From the NCBI GenBank assembly GCA_014238415.1, contig JABABA010000004.1, positions 124,001-188,000 on the forward strand: a DNA stretch of 64,000 bases, given 5' to 3'. This DNA comes from Planctomycetota bacterium (GTDB lineage: Bacteria > Planctomycetota > UBA1135 > GCA-002686595). A model generated the notes under the pieces. The model did no database searches. It was not told the origin of the DNA and was given only the letters and a program-made list of their open reading frames with translations. Both the position numbers and the translations under genes were made by a program. Shown here one piece after another: positions 50,621-60,003 of the stretch. Position 1 is the stretch's first letter. The number at the start of each line of letters is the position of its first letter.

Positions 50621-53386
50621 ATGGCGCTCGTTGACCTGAAATTTCTTGGTTGGGATACTCCACCGATTCCAAGCGCCGCCGAGTGGTTACTTGACAACTT
50701 GGGACCTGACATGAGTTCCCGAGTCGTGGCTCTGCCCGGTTCTCGAGCCGTTCGTAGTCTGCGCCTGGCCCTGCTGCGGGGAGTTCAGAAGCGTGGCGCA
50801 ACCCTGTTGGCCCCCAACATTGTGACCGTTGGAGCCTTGACTGACCTGTTGGTGGGTGGCGAGGGTCGCGTGGCTTCGGGTCTTGTGAGACGCCTTTGTT
50901 GGGAGCGGGCTTTGGACCAGGCGACTGAGCAGGATCGCGGTTGTCTGGCGATCCATGACGCTGTTCAGAGCCGCTCCAGTTTGGCCGTACAGGTGCGCGG
51001 GTTGCATGCGGATCTGGTGGCCGCTGGCATGGACGTGGATCAGGTTCTCAAGACTGAGTGCATTCAGACGCGCCCCCATGAAGCCGTGCGTTGGAGAGCG
51101 GTGGGGCGTCTTCAGCAGGCCTACCGGAAGATCTTGGCGAGCCTTGATCTGGTTGATCCCCACGACCGTCGGCGATTGGCGTTGGCCCAGCAGCCCGGTG
51201 CGGATTTGGACGTGATTCTGGTTGGCATTGCCAGTCAGGAACCTTTGCGAAATGCAGCCCTCGTACAAAGTAAGGGTCTGGTCCAGCACCTGGTGTTTGC
51301 TCCAGAATCATTGCGGGACCTGTTTGATGCTGAGGGTTGCGTCTTGACCGATGCCTGGCTTCAGCGTGAGCACATCGTGCCAGAGGGAAAATGGTCCGTT
51401 GTGTCAGATCCCAAGGCTCAGGCCGAGCGAGCTATGGAAATCGTGGCTCAATCCGGCGTTACCCAGGACAGTGAGGTCAGCATCGGCATCGGTGATGCGG
51501 AGGCAGTACCGGAGTTGATCGCCGCATTGGCAGAGGATGGTATCGAGGCCAGAGATGCGGCTGGACAGTCTGCAGCGCGTTCTATGGAAGGCAGCTTGAT
51601 CAAGTTGTTGGCGGCCTTCTTCAAGGATCGAGACACTCGCTCTCTGGCGGACCTTTGGCGGCACCCTTGGATGGAGCGGAGCGTAGAGGATGAAGATCCT
51701 TCTTTCGGTGGCTTGCTGGCAGACTTGGATTCCTATCTGTCCAACCACCTGCCTCACAAGATCGGAGCGTCTTGGTTGACGGATGGTCATCGCAGCCAGA
51801 TCTTGCGCAATGATCACTTGCAAAAGGCACTGGCACGGACGGATGAATTGCTCTTGCCCCTGGCGAATGCTCAGGGCGCTGATGCCGTTTGTGCTGCACT
51901 GCGCGAGGTGCTGAGCACGCTGCTGGGCGAGCAGGAATTCGATCAGGAAGCTCCTGCTCAACGAGCACAAGTCATGAGTCTGCGGCAACTTGGGACAATT
52001 TTGCGTGACCTGGAGGATCTGCCCGCAGAACTATCTCCGGGGAATTCCACCCATGAGGTCCTGCAACGTGTCAGTGACGAGTTGTCTGAGTGCATGATCG
52101 CCCCCGCGCCCTTGGACGCCAACACGCCTGCGGTGGATCTATTGGGTTGGCTCGAACTCCTGTTTGACCCGGCGCCTCTCTTGGTGGTGACCTCTGTAGT
52201 TGAAGGTGCGATCCCCGCTAGTTCGTCGCCGGATTCCATTTTGCCTGAGGCTCTGCGCAGGGAGCTTGGCTTCGAAAATCAAGAGGATCGTCTGGCTCGG
52301 GATCTGTTCACCGCCGAGGTGCTCGATCATTCCCGTGAGACCCACTGGATCACGCCACGGGTGGCGGCTCAAGGGGATCCCTTCTTGCCCAGCCGCCTGA
52401 TGTTGCGGGTTTCGCCCAGCGCTTTGCCGGCTCAGGTACGGCGTTGGAGCGATGGGGGCAAGATCACGCCCACCATGGGGCTTGTCCCACCGCCCCCTTC
52501 CGCCTGCCAACGGCTTGGTTCGGCGTCTCATCCTGACGTGTTTTCTGTTACTGGGTTCAAGACCTGGCTGGATGCCCCCTACCTTTATCACCTGCAGCGT
52601 GAATTGGAGTTGGATCAACTGAGCGACCGGAATCGGGAGCTGACTCCATCGGCCTTTGGAAGTCTCGTGCACAAATCTCTTGAGGTGTTGGGCTCTGATG
52701 AACTGCGCGCTTGCGCTGACACGAAGAAGATTTGTGGGGCTCTCCATGAGGCCCTTGCTGATGCGGCTCGAGTCTCTTTTGGTTCAGATGCTTTGCCGGC
52801 CGTGCAATTGCAAGTGGAGCAGGCTGCCCACCGGTTGGAGAACTTTGCCGGGATACATGCGGCTCGTGTGCAGGCAGGGTGGCGTGTGGAGCAGGTGGAG
52901 TGGGCTCCGAAGGAGGGGCGCAGCGTTCCGATTGCGGCTCCTGATGGCCCCGCACTCCTGCGCGGGCGTATCGATCGCATCGAGCGTAATCAGGATGGCC
53001 GTTGGGCGCTCTTGGACTACAAGACAGGGAATTCCAAGAAGTCACCCAATGGCGCGCATCGAGCAAAAAACAACGGTGAGATTGCTGGGCCCTGGAGAGA
53101 CCTGCAGCTTCCGCTTTATGCACACCTTGCTCGGGAATTGATCGGCGGGGATGTTCCGGAATTGGGCTATCTGTGGCTTGGCAAGGATGCCAGCGAGACC
53201 GGGCTCATGCTCCTCAAATGCGATGAGGTGTACCTGGCGGAAGCCTATGAGAAAGCTGGTGAGATCATTCGTGAGATCCGGAGTGGCGAGCTCCCCAAGC
53301 CCAGAGATCACTACAAGCCCTACTCTCACATGGAGAGTTTCCTGATTGGTCAGGGCCTTGCTTTGACTGAGGATGGTGAGGGATGA
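50621..53386 (+). CDS. addB: AddB-like subunit of the helicase-nuclease AddAB
   Basis: A 921-residue protein. The middle resembles a degenerate UvrD-type helicase: the N-terminal Walker A position reads LPGSRAVRSL, so ATP binding is unlikely. The C-terminal PD-(D/E)XK nuclease is clear: GSLVHKSLEVLG, GRIDRIER, LLDYKTGN (about residue 800) and QLPLYAHL, the RecB-type nuclease motifs. Only one cysteine follows the nuclease lysine, so the four-cysteine iron-sulfur cluster of Firmicute AddB is absent. It overlaps addA by 4 nt. Together they should process double-strand breaks for RecA. The tRNA gene lies upstream on the same strand. Confidence 0.82.
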   Translation: MALVDLKFLGWDTPPIPSAAEWLLDNLGPDMSSRVVALPGSRAVRSLRLALLRGVQKRGATLLAPNIVTVGALTDLLVGGEGRVASGLVRRLCWERALDQATEQDRGCLAIHDAVQSRSSLAVQVRGLHADLVAAGMDVDQVLKTECIQTRPHEAVRWRAVGRLQQAYRKILASLDLVDPHDRRRLALAQQPGADLDVILVGIASQEPLRNAALVQSKGLVQHLVFAPESLRDLFDAEGCVLTDAWLQREHIVPEGKWSVVSDPKAQAERAMEIVAQSGVTQDSEVSIGIGDAEAVPELIAALAEDGIEARDAAGQSAARSMEGSLIKLLAAFFKDRDTRSLADLWRHPWMERSVEDEDPSFGGLLADLDSYLSNHLPHKIGASWLTDGHRSQILRNDHLQKALARTDELLLPLANAQGADAVCAALREVLSTLLGEQEFDQEAPAQRAQVMSLRQLGTILRDLEDLPAELSPGNSTHEVLQRVSDELSECMIAPAPLDANTPAVDLLGWLELLFDPAPLLVVTSVVEGAIPASSSPDSILPEALRRELGFENQEDRLARDLFTAEVLDHSRETHWITPRVAAQGDPFLPSRLMLRVSPSALPAQVRRWSDGGKITPTMGLVPPPPSACQRLGSASHPDVFSVTGFKTWLDAPYLYHLQRELELDQLSDRNRELTPSAFGSLVHKSLEVLGSDELRACADTKKICGALHEALADAARVSFGSDALPAVQLQVEQAAHRLENFAGIHAARVQAGWRVEQVEWAPKEGRSVPIAAPDGPALLRGRIDRIERNQDGRWALLDYKTGNSKKSPNGAHRAKNNGEIAGPWRDLQLPLYAHLARELIGGDVPELGYLWLGKDASETGLMLLKCDEVYLAEAYEKAGEIIREIRSGELPKPRDHYKPYSHMESFLIGQGLALTEDGEG

Positions 53387-56300
53387 GTTCCCCTGGAGAA
53401 ATCCTGCTTGCCTCGGCAGGCTCAGGGAAGACCTTCCAGCTGTCTTTGCGTTATGCGGGCTTGGTTCTGCGCGGAGTTCCCGTCAAGAACATCCTGGCGG
53501 CGACTTTCACGCGCAAGTCAGCGGGTGAAATCCAGTCACGGATCCTGGCTAGGATTGCGGGTGCGGCAGAAGGTGGTCAGGACCTGGAAGATCTGCGCAA
53601 GTTTCTGAAGCAACCAGACCTCAAGGCCGTGGATTGTGGAGAAGCCCTGGTGAGGGTCGTGGGCGATCTGGCGCATATGCGGATCAAGACCCTGGATGGG
53701 TGGTTTGCCCAGCTTGCTCGCGGCTTTGCGCCAGACCTGGGCCTTGATGCTGCTTGGGCCATGCTTGAAGAGGTGGAGGACCAGGCCCTGCGGACGCGCA
53801 GCGTAGAGGAACTCTTGGATCAATTGGATCCAGATCAGCGCAGGGTGCTTTTGAGCGACCTACAAAAGGGAGGCAGCAAGGCTGGCGTGATCTCTCAATT
53901 GATGAGCAGCATCGAGATCGGGCGCAGTCGTCAGCGCTGGGCCACAGCAGACGCATGGGACCAGATCGATGTGCCGAAGGCTCCCAGCAAGACAGTCTGG
54001 CAGGCTTTGCTGGATGATGCAGATGGCTGGGAATTGCCGCAGACCAAGGCTGGCAAGACGGACAAGCGTTGGGAGAATGTAGTGCACGCGCTGGTGGAGT
54101 GCGTGCGGGAACAGGATTGGTTGGGCGCAGTCAACAACGCGGTTCTTCAGCGCAGCATCGACGGCGGGACCTACTACGGTCAATCCGTCCCTGATCATCT
54201 GCTAGAGCCTCTTGGGATCATCCGGGACCGTCTTGCTCATGAAATCCTGGGGCAGGTCCGTAAACAAAATGTCGCTTCGGGGGAATTGCAGTCCCTGTTC
54301 GATGGGATTCATCAGGAACTGCAGCGCGCACAGGGAGGTCTGCGATTTGATGACTTGTCTGCTCTGCTTGCTGAAGCTGCCAGCGGTGAGCAGGCTTTCG
54401 ACCTGTCATATCGTCTTGATGCCAAGCTGGACCATGTGCTGCTCGATGAGTACCAGGACACAAATGCGTTGCAGCACGCTTCCCTTGATCGCACCTTGCA
54501 GGAACTAGCCACCCCCTCCGGTGAAGACCGCTCGATGTTTGTGGTGGGCGATCCCAAGCAGTCGATCTATGGATTCCGTCAGGCAGAGCCCCGTCTGTTG
54601 ATTGGTCTTGGAGATCACCTGGGTATCGTCCCCGAAGGGCTCGATAGGAATTATCGCTCCTCTCCTGTCGTCCTGAGTGCTGTCAATGAACTGTTCAGCC
54701 AAATCGCAGAGGCGACGCCCTTTGAGGATGACAAAAAGAAACACGTGGACCGGCTGCACCTGCGAGAAGCTGCGGCTGATTGGCAGGAGTCCTTCACTGA
54801 ACACACTTCGTGTGATTCCAACGCATCCATGCTGGGGGCCGTACGCATCTGGCAGGCGCCTGAAGGGGATGAATACTCGAAGGACCAGCTGCTTGATTAT
54901 GCGGCCGACCATGTGGCTCGGCTCCATGAGCAGGCACCCAAGGCAGTGATCGCAGTTCTGACTCGCTCCAAGGACTTCGGCCAGCAGATGATTGCTCGTC
55001 TCGCCCTGCGCGGGGTTGCCGCCGCAGGTGATGGGGGGCACTCGATCACCGACTGTGAATTGGTGAGGGCCTTGCTTGCCCTGCTGTACTTGGTGGACCA
55101 CCCAGGTGATGGCTACGCTTGGGCCATGGTGACCGGGTCCAAGTTGGCCGGTGTCCTGGAACTTGAGGTCGATGATGGTCTCAAGGGTGGGCAAGTACTT
55201 GCGCACCGAGTGCGTACCGAGGTTCTTTCGAAGGGGCTGGGACCCTGGTTGGCCGATTTACGTGACCGCCTTGAGGAGCTCACACTCTTCGAGCACCAAC
55301 GACTTGAGTCACTGATTACCACAGCTCATGCCTGGTCAGCTCGCATTGATGTGCGCCTGGGTACTTTTTTTGACCATGTGCTGGGCATGAAGGTTGGAGT
55401 GGAGAGCGACGCGCTCGTGCGCGTGGTCACGATCCATGCGTCCAAGGGACTGGAGTATGACGCAGTGGTTTTGCCCGAATTGATCAATCTGTTGGAGAAG
55501 CCGCCGACAGTGGTGTCTTCACGGCCCGATGCCTACGGCAAGATCGAGGCAATGTCTCTTTACCAGAAGAGAGAGATTCGAGCCTTGAGCGGGGATCTAA
55601 AGACCCTTCATGAAGTCGAGGACAAGGCCCAATTGCACGACACGCTCTGCACCCTATATGTAGCTATGACCCGCGCCAGGCATTCGGTGGACTTGATACT
55701 GCCGGCTGAGAATCCGACGAAGTGGAACAAGCGAACTTTCGCGGGGATTGTGCGATCGACCTTTGTATTGGACCTTGATTCGGAACCAGTCTGGAGTCAT
55801 CCCGATTGCAATGATGACTGGCCCACGGCTCTGGAGGACAAGTCGGTCGCGCAGTCAACGTCAAAGAGCAAACCCCTAGAACTGAAAGCCGGTGGACCAT
55901 TGCGTTCACTGGTCCATCGCAGCCCGTCTGCCACGGAAGGGGGGCACTCCAGGACCGCGGCTGCGTGGCTTGACGCGATTCCTGCAGGTGCTGCGGACTG
56001 GGGCACTCTGGCACATGAGTGGCTCAGTCAAATCGAGTGGCTTGAAGCTGAAAACACCGGCCCTGCTGCAGAAGATCTGACCAAGCTGGCGGCCTGCCTG
56101 GGAATCTCCCAGAAGGTGGTCCCCGGGGTGCAGAAGCTCCTGATCAAGGCCCTTGAGTCTCCGGCAATCCGTGAACTCCTCAGTGCTCCTATGAACTCGG
56201 ATACCGCAGAAGTCTGGTGCGAGCGTCGTTTCTCTGTGCTCTTGGGCGAGGAGGGCAATGAAGAGATCTGGAACGGCAGCATTGATCGGGCCGTGCTTCA

Positions 56301-56511
56301 CCTCGGTGCACAGGGAATTCACGAGAAGGCGACAATAATCGACTACAAGACAGATTCGGTGAGCGCAGAAGACCTGGAGGGTCGCGTCAAGCACTATGCG
56401 CCCCAACTCGAAGCCTATCGGAGGGTGATTTCGGCCCTGACTGGATTGGACCCCAACGATATCATCTTGAAGTTGGCGTTCCTGGTCCCTGGCGTTGTGG
56501 TCGATTGCTAG
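53383..56511 (+). CDS. addA: AddA-like UvrD/REP helicase with C-terminal RecB-type nuclease
   Basis: The helicase subunit of AddAB, 1042 residues. The Walker A motif is ASAGSGKT (residues 10-17), motif Ia TFTRKSAGEI, motif II LLDEYQDTNA, motif III VVGDPKQSIYGFRQAEP, motif V TIHASKGLEYDAVVLPEL and motif VI VAMTRARH. The C-terminal nuclease is marked by WGTLAHEWL and IIDYKTDSV. The length is somewhat shorter than the 1150-1250 residues usual for AddA. With AddB it unwinds and resects DNA ends; a RecBCD set is not seen here. The ATG lies in the AddB stop overlap (ATGA). Confidence 0.88.
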   Translation: MSSPGEILLASAGSGKTFQLSLRYAGLVLRGVPVKNILAATFTRKSAGEIQSRILARIAGAAEGGQDLEDLRKFLKQPDLKAVDCGEALVRVVGDLAHMRIKTLDGWFAQLARGFAPDLGLDAAWAMLEEVEDQALRTRSVEELLDQLDPDQRRVLLSDLQKGGSKAGVISQLMSSIEIGRSRQRWATADAWDQIDVPKAPSKTVWQALLDDADGWELPQTKAGKTDKRWENVVHALVECVREQDWLGAVNNAVLQRSIDGGTYYGQSVPDHLLEPLGIIRDRLAHEILGQVRKQNVASGELQSLFDGIHQELQRAQGGLRFDDLSALLAEAASGEQAFDLSYRLDAKLDHVLLDEYQDTNALQHASLDRTLQELATPSGEDRSMFVVGDPKQSIYGFRQAEPRLLIGLGDHLGIVPEGLDRNYRSSPVVLSAVNELFSQIAEATPFEDDKKKHVDRLHLREAAADWQESFTEHTSCDSNASMLGAVRIWQAPEGDEYSKDQLLDYAADHVARLHEQAPKAVIAVLTRSKDFGQQMIARLALRGVAAAGDGGHSITDCELVRALLALLYLVDHPGDGYAWAMVTGSKLAGVLELEVDDGLKGGQVLAHRVRTEVLSKGLGPWLADLRDRLEELTLFEHQRLESLITTAHAWSARIDVRLGTFFDHVLGMKVGVESDALVRVVTIHASKGLEYDAVVLPELINLLEKPPTVVSSRPDAYGKIEAMSLYQKREIRALSGDLKTLHEVEDKAQLHDTLCTLYVAMTRARHSVDLILPAENPTKWNKRTFAGIVRSTFVLDLDSEPVWSHPDCNDDWPTALEDKSVAQSTSKSKPLELKAGGPLRSLVHRSPSATEGGHSRTAAAWLDAIPAGAADWGTLAHEWLSQIEWLEAENTGPAAEDLTKLAACLGISQKVVPGVQKLLIKALESPAIRELLSAPMNSDTAEVWCERRFSVLLGEEGNEEIWNGSIDRAVLHLGAQGIHEKATIIDYKTDSVSAEDLEGRVKHYAPQLEAYRRVISALTGLDPNDIILKLAFLVPGVVVDC

Positions 56512-56620
56512 GGGTTTCATGGTGAGAACCAGGTGCATCGAAGTGGTCTTCGGTCGCTCCTGAGAGCCGCTTCTTGCATTCACTGACCCCTATTTCTGCG
56601 ATGTGCTCTAACCTGGGGTC

Positions 56621-57892
56621 ATGCTTCGACTCTTGTGTGCTTTGGTGCTTGTGGGATCGGTCGGCGCCACAACAGGCGAGAGGCCCATGGGTACGCCCCC
56701 CAATATCATGCTCATCACACTTGATGATGTGGGCATTGACCGCTTTCCAAGTTATGGCGTACATCCAGTGCCCGTGCGTATGCCGGTGATGGAGCAGTTG
56801 ATCGCTGGTGGGGTGACCTTCGATCGGGTCTGGGCCATGCCCTCTTGTAGTCCCACCCGTGCGAGTCTGTTGACTGGCCGTTTTCCTTCACGTCACGGGA
56901 TCATGAACCAGATCGGTCCAGGTGATCCCACAGAACCTCAGCTTGATCCCGCTGAGATCACAATCCCCAAGGTACTGCCCGCTTATCGCAGTGCAGTGAT
57001 CGGCAAGTGGCACCTGCGTAGTGCGGGTAATCCCACGACTCATCCTTTGGCATGCGGATTTACTCACCATCTTGGTTCCATGTACAACGTGGGTGCCAAT
57101 GGTTACTTTCATTGGCGCAGGTATGTAGATGGAACTTTTGCGATTGAGAATCGTTATGCCACAACTGTGACCACCACCGACGCGCTGCGCCTGACGCAAC
57201 TACTGCCCCAGCCCTGGTTTCTCTTCGTCAACTACAACGCCGCACATGCGCCCTTCCATGTGCCGCCGCCTCACTTGCACACCTATGGCTCGCCGAGTGA
57301 TGAGATCACCCAGTTCCGTGCCATGCTGGAGGCCATGGATACGGAAATTGGCCGAATGCTGGCGGGAGTCGATCTGGACACGACCCTGGTGATCGTGTTG
57401 GGGGACAACGGAACTCCTCGGCCGGTTACAGACGGACCTTGGTCCCCCGATCACGCCAAGGGTTCGCTCTACGAAGGTGGTGTGCGGGTTCCCATGGTGG
57501 TCCATGGTCCGGGCGTGGGCCAAGGCCGCAGCGACGCGCTGATCTCGGTAGTTGACGTTCACCGCACTCTGGTGGAGTGGGTTGGAGGCAACTTCCAAGC
57601 ACAGGATTCAATCAGTTTTGTTCCTCAACTGCTTGATCCCAGTACTCCTGGTGCACGACAGTACCTGTTTGCTGAGAAGAGCAACGATCAGGCTGGCGGA
57701 GCAACCGGGCCGGGGCACCAGAGAGCGATCAGCGATGGGCGCTGGAAGTTGATCAGCGACAACTTTGGTCAGCAGTTCTTTGATCTTTCGGTGGATTTGG
57801 TAGAGGTCAACAATCTGCTGCAGGCACCCTTGAACGCTGAGGCACAGGTCGCATATGACGACTTGCTACAGGCGCTTACGACCTTCCCCTAG
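56621..57892 (+). CDS. sulfatase (arylsulfatase family, formylglycine-dependent)
   Basis: A 423-residue exported sulfatase with a signal peptide (LRLLCALVLVGSVGA). The paired metal-binding Asp35/Asp36 occur in LITLDDVGID. The Cys that is converted to formylglycine is Cys76 in CSPTRASLLTG, matching the CxPxR consensus. IGKWHLR and VLGDNGTPRP carry the other catalytic and metal residues. Sulfatases are strongly expanded in marine planctomycetes for using sulfated polysaccharides; the substrate here is unknown. A nearby sulfatase-like gene (58938-59942) lacks the nucleophile. Confidence 0.93.
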   Translation: MLRLLCALVLVGSVGATTGERPMGTPPNIMLITLDDVGIDRFPSYGVHPVPVRMPVMEQLIAGGVTFDRVWAMPSCSPTRASLLTGRFPSRHGIMNQIGPGDPTEPQLDPAEITIPKVLPAYRSAVIGKWHLRSAGNPTTHPLACGFTHHLGSMYNVGANGYFHWRRYVDGTFAIENRYATTVTTTDALRLTQLLPQPWFLFVNYNAAHAPFHVPPPHLHTYGSPSDEITQFRAMLEAMDTEIGRMLAGVDLDTTLVIVLGDNGTPRPVTDGPWSPDHAKGSLYEGGVRVPMVVHGPGVGQGRSDALISVVDVHRTLVEWVGGNFQAQDSISFVPQLLDPSTPGARQYLFAEKSNDQAGGATGPGHQRAISDGRWKLISDNFGQQFFDLSVDLVEVNNLLQAPLNAEAQVAYDDLLQALTTFP

Positions 57893-57915
57893 GGACGTCT
57901 GTACGGAACCGGGCC

Positions 57916-58878
57916 TTACTTGTTGCGGGCCTTGATGCGAGCCATGTGTCCCTTGGGATCACGCAGCATGGCCTGGTGATCGGCAACCAACCCTTTCCAG
58001 AGCAAGCCCTCCCCCAAAGTCGTACAGACGCGGTCGATGATCATGGCTTGGGCGTCGCATACTTCTCGGGGTTTGTCCTTGATGCCCTCTTCTTTGTAGA
58101 GCAACGGGCGCACCAGTCGGCGGAGCTTGACCAGAGTCGCCGCCATTGCTACTCCCGTGTTCTCGTAGCCCAGCGTTGATTCCAACTGCTTGGCAAACTC
58201 CAAACCTCTCCGACTGCCGAGAGCCTGCGCCAGTTGAGGGCCGTAGAGCTTGGCCAGAGCGCGCATGCCCTTGGCTTGCTTCTTGTCCACTCGGGCCAGT
58301 GTGTAGGCCTCAAGGGCCCTTGGCACCGACTTGTCGTGGCGTACGCAACGCAGGTGAAAGGCCCCCACATCGAGAGGTGGACAGGCTAGGCCATCGAGCA
58401 GCTTGTTGGTCTTGAGCCTCAGGTCGGCCTGATCCTCGATTTCTGCGGGGGTGAGGCTCCCTTCGGAATCTGGGCTGGAATTGCGCGCGGGCAGGGCCAG
58501 CAACTTCTCGCTCCCCGTGGGAGACCGGAGATAAGAGCTGGCGACCATGCGTGACACAATGTCGAGTTCTTCAGACGTGTCGAGCCCCAAGTCCATCGCG
58601 ATCAGACGCGTTAGCTCAGTTTGATACCGGCGCACAGCTTTGGCGGTGAGTTGTACCTCAAGAGCTCTTCTGATTACGCGCTTGATGACCTTGGCTTCTA
58701 CCTCGACCATCTGCAACTCGATGCGTTCGGCCAACACCTCGATCAGGGGCGCCAGAGACTCCTTCTGTTTGCGCGTTGCACCCAGGGCACGCTCAAGCTC
58801 TTGACCTGCGGCGGGGCTGGTAGTTGCAAGGCCCATGCTGAGGCAGAGGAGAAGGGGGGTCTGCAGGAGAATGCGCAT
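57916..58878 (-). CDS. secreted alpha-helical protein of unknown function
   Basis: A 320-residue protein with a signal peptide (RILLQTPLLLCLSMGLATTS, cleavage likely after PAAG). The mature part is rich in Leu, Arg, Lys, Glu and Ala and looks entirely helical, with a Ser/Pro-rich gap near residues 128-145. Three cysteines (CPPL, LRCV and REVCDA) are scattered. I recognise no domain. Its start is 59 nt downstream of the degenerate sulfatase-fold gene on the same strand, so the two may be cotranscribed. Confidence 0.75.
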   Translation of the reverse strand: MRILLQTPLLLCLSMGLATTSPAAGQELERALGATRKQKESLAPLIEVLAERIELQMVEVEAKVIKRVIRRALEVQLTAKAVRRYQTELTRLIAMDLGLDTSEELDIVSRMVASSYLRSPTGSEKLLALPARNSSPDSEGSLTPAEIEDQADLRLKTNKLLDGLACPPLDVGAFHLRCVRHDKSVPRALEAYTLARVDKKQAKGMRALAKLYGPQLAQALGSRRGLEFAKQLESTLGYENTGVAMAATLVKLRRLVRPLLYKEEGIKDKPREVCDAQAMIIDRVCTTLGEGLLWKGLVADHQAMLRDPKGHMARIKARNK

Positions 58879-58937
58879 GTGAGATCCAGTCTAGGCGAGC
58901 CGCGGAACTGCAGGAGTGTTTGTCTTGAGTGCTTTCT

Positions 58938-59942
58938 CTATTGGGCTTTCAGAGCCTCGGCAAGGGCTGCTTGGACCCTCATGGGAGGGGTTGGTCCACT
59001 ACCAGTAGTCGCTTTGAATGTGCCATCTGGGCTCAAACTCCAACCAGCGAATAGCGCCAATGTGGGCCGTGCGGTTTCGTTTTCATGGGCGCGGAAGACA
59101 ACAGGGCCCCGGCGAGTTCCCAGGCCATAGAGGGCCAGTCCGGGGCTGAGACCGTCCAGGCCTGACGGTTCACTGACAGCTTGCGGCCATGTGGGTTCAG
59201 ACAGGTGCTCGATGGCGAGCAAGGCAAAGTCACTGTAGGACAGATCTTCTTGAGATTCACCGCCAACGGCCCGGGGTAAGGACACAGCAGCCCAACCCCT
59301 ATGCAGTGATCCTGATTGCGCTGGCGAGATGTTCATCACGAGGATCAAGGTGCGATTCAAGCGATCAAGTTCGCGTACTCCTGTTACAAGGGTCTGCAGG
59401 GCAGAGTTCGTGTTGATTGCTTGTGCGCCTGTGGACCCCAGGTGCGTCCAGATCAGCCAACCCCCATCGCGGTCAGCACGCTCTTCAAGCCATTGGATGG
59501 CGATCTGAGCCACCTGATCGGGCGTACTTGCTGGATCCTGGGAGAAGCGCTCGAAGCCTCGCTCAAGTCCAGCTGCCAATTGTCCATCACCTTGAGCCAC
59601 CGCACCTGCCGTCCACACATCCTGTTCATAGACCGCTGCTGCAAGGGTTGGAAGACTGCTGGAGAGTTCACCATTGCTGGAGCTGACCCCATGGTTATGG
59701 GGATGCAGACCAGTCAGCAGTGAGGTCAAGACAGAATCCGGCGAGCCATTCGGGTGCCAGACATGGGGAAAGAACATGCTGGCTTCGATGAATTCTGTCA
59801 GGGCGGTCTGATCTGGCGCAATCTGCCGGGGTTCAGTCGGTTGGTCTAAGGTGATTATCAGCAGGCTGGGATGCCCACGACCATCCTCCACAGGCACGCA
59901 GGCGCCCAGCATGACAAGACCAGAATACAGGAGCGGTTTCAT
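58938..59942 (-). CDS. sulfatase-fold lipoprotein lacking the catalytic nucleophile
   Basis: From the ATG at 59942 the 334-residue protein starts with a lipoprotein signal ending in LGACV. LLIITLDQP matches the first strand of sulfatases but only one of the two Asp ligands is present. The position of the CxPxR motif, read back from TSLLTGLHPHNHG, holds SPDSVL, with neither Cys/Ser nucleophile nor Arg in register. The DNG and HxxxK motifs of the C-terminal part are also missing. It is most likely a catalytically dead sulfatase-fold protein, perhaps a binding or structural partner. The frame runs 19 codons further upstream without a better start. Confidence 0.65.
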   Translation of the reverse strand: MKPLLYSGLVMLGACVPVEDGRGHPSLLIITLDQPTEPRQIAPDQTALTEFIEASMFFPHVWHPNGSPDSVLTSLLTGLHPHNHGVSSSNGELSSSLPTLAAAVYEQDVWTAGAVAQGDGQLAAGLERGFERFSQDPASTPDQVAQIAIQWLEERADRDGGWLIWTHLGSTGAQAINTNSALQTLVTGVRELDRLNRTLILVMNISPAQSGSLHRGWAAVSLPRAVGGESQEDLSYSDFALLAIEHLSEPTWPQAVSEPSGLDGLSPGLALYGLGTRRGPVVFRAHENETARPTLALFAGWSLSPDGTFKATTGSGPTPPMRVQAALAEALKAQ

Positions 59943-60003
59943 TCCGAAGAACGGCCAATAGCGCCAGCGCCCTCCGCGACTCCAGCCCGGGGTCCTCACC
60001 GTT

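Noticed and set aside
50420-56511. Genomic island or prophage inserted at the CAT tRNA
   Set aside because: No integrase, no direct repeat of the tRNA end and no phage genes follow; the neighbours are housekeeping addBA genes.
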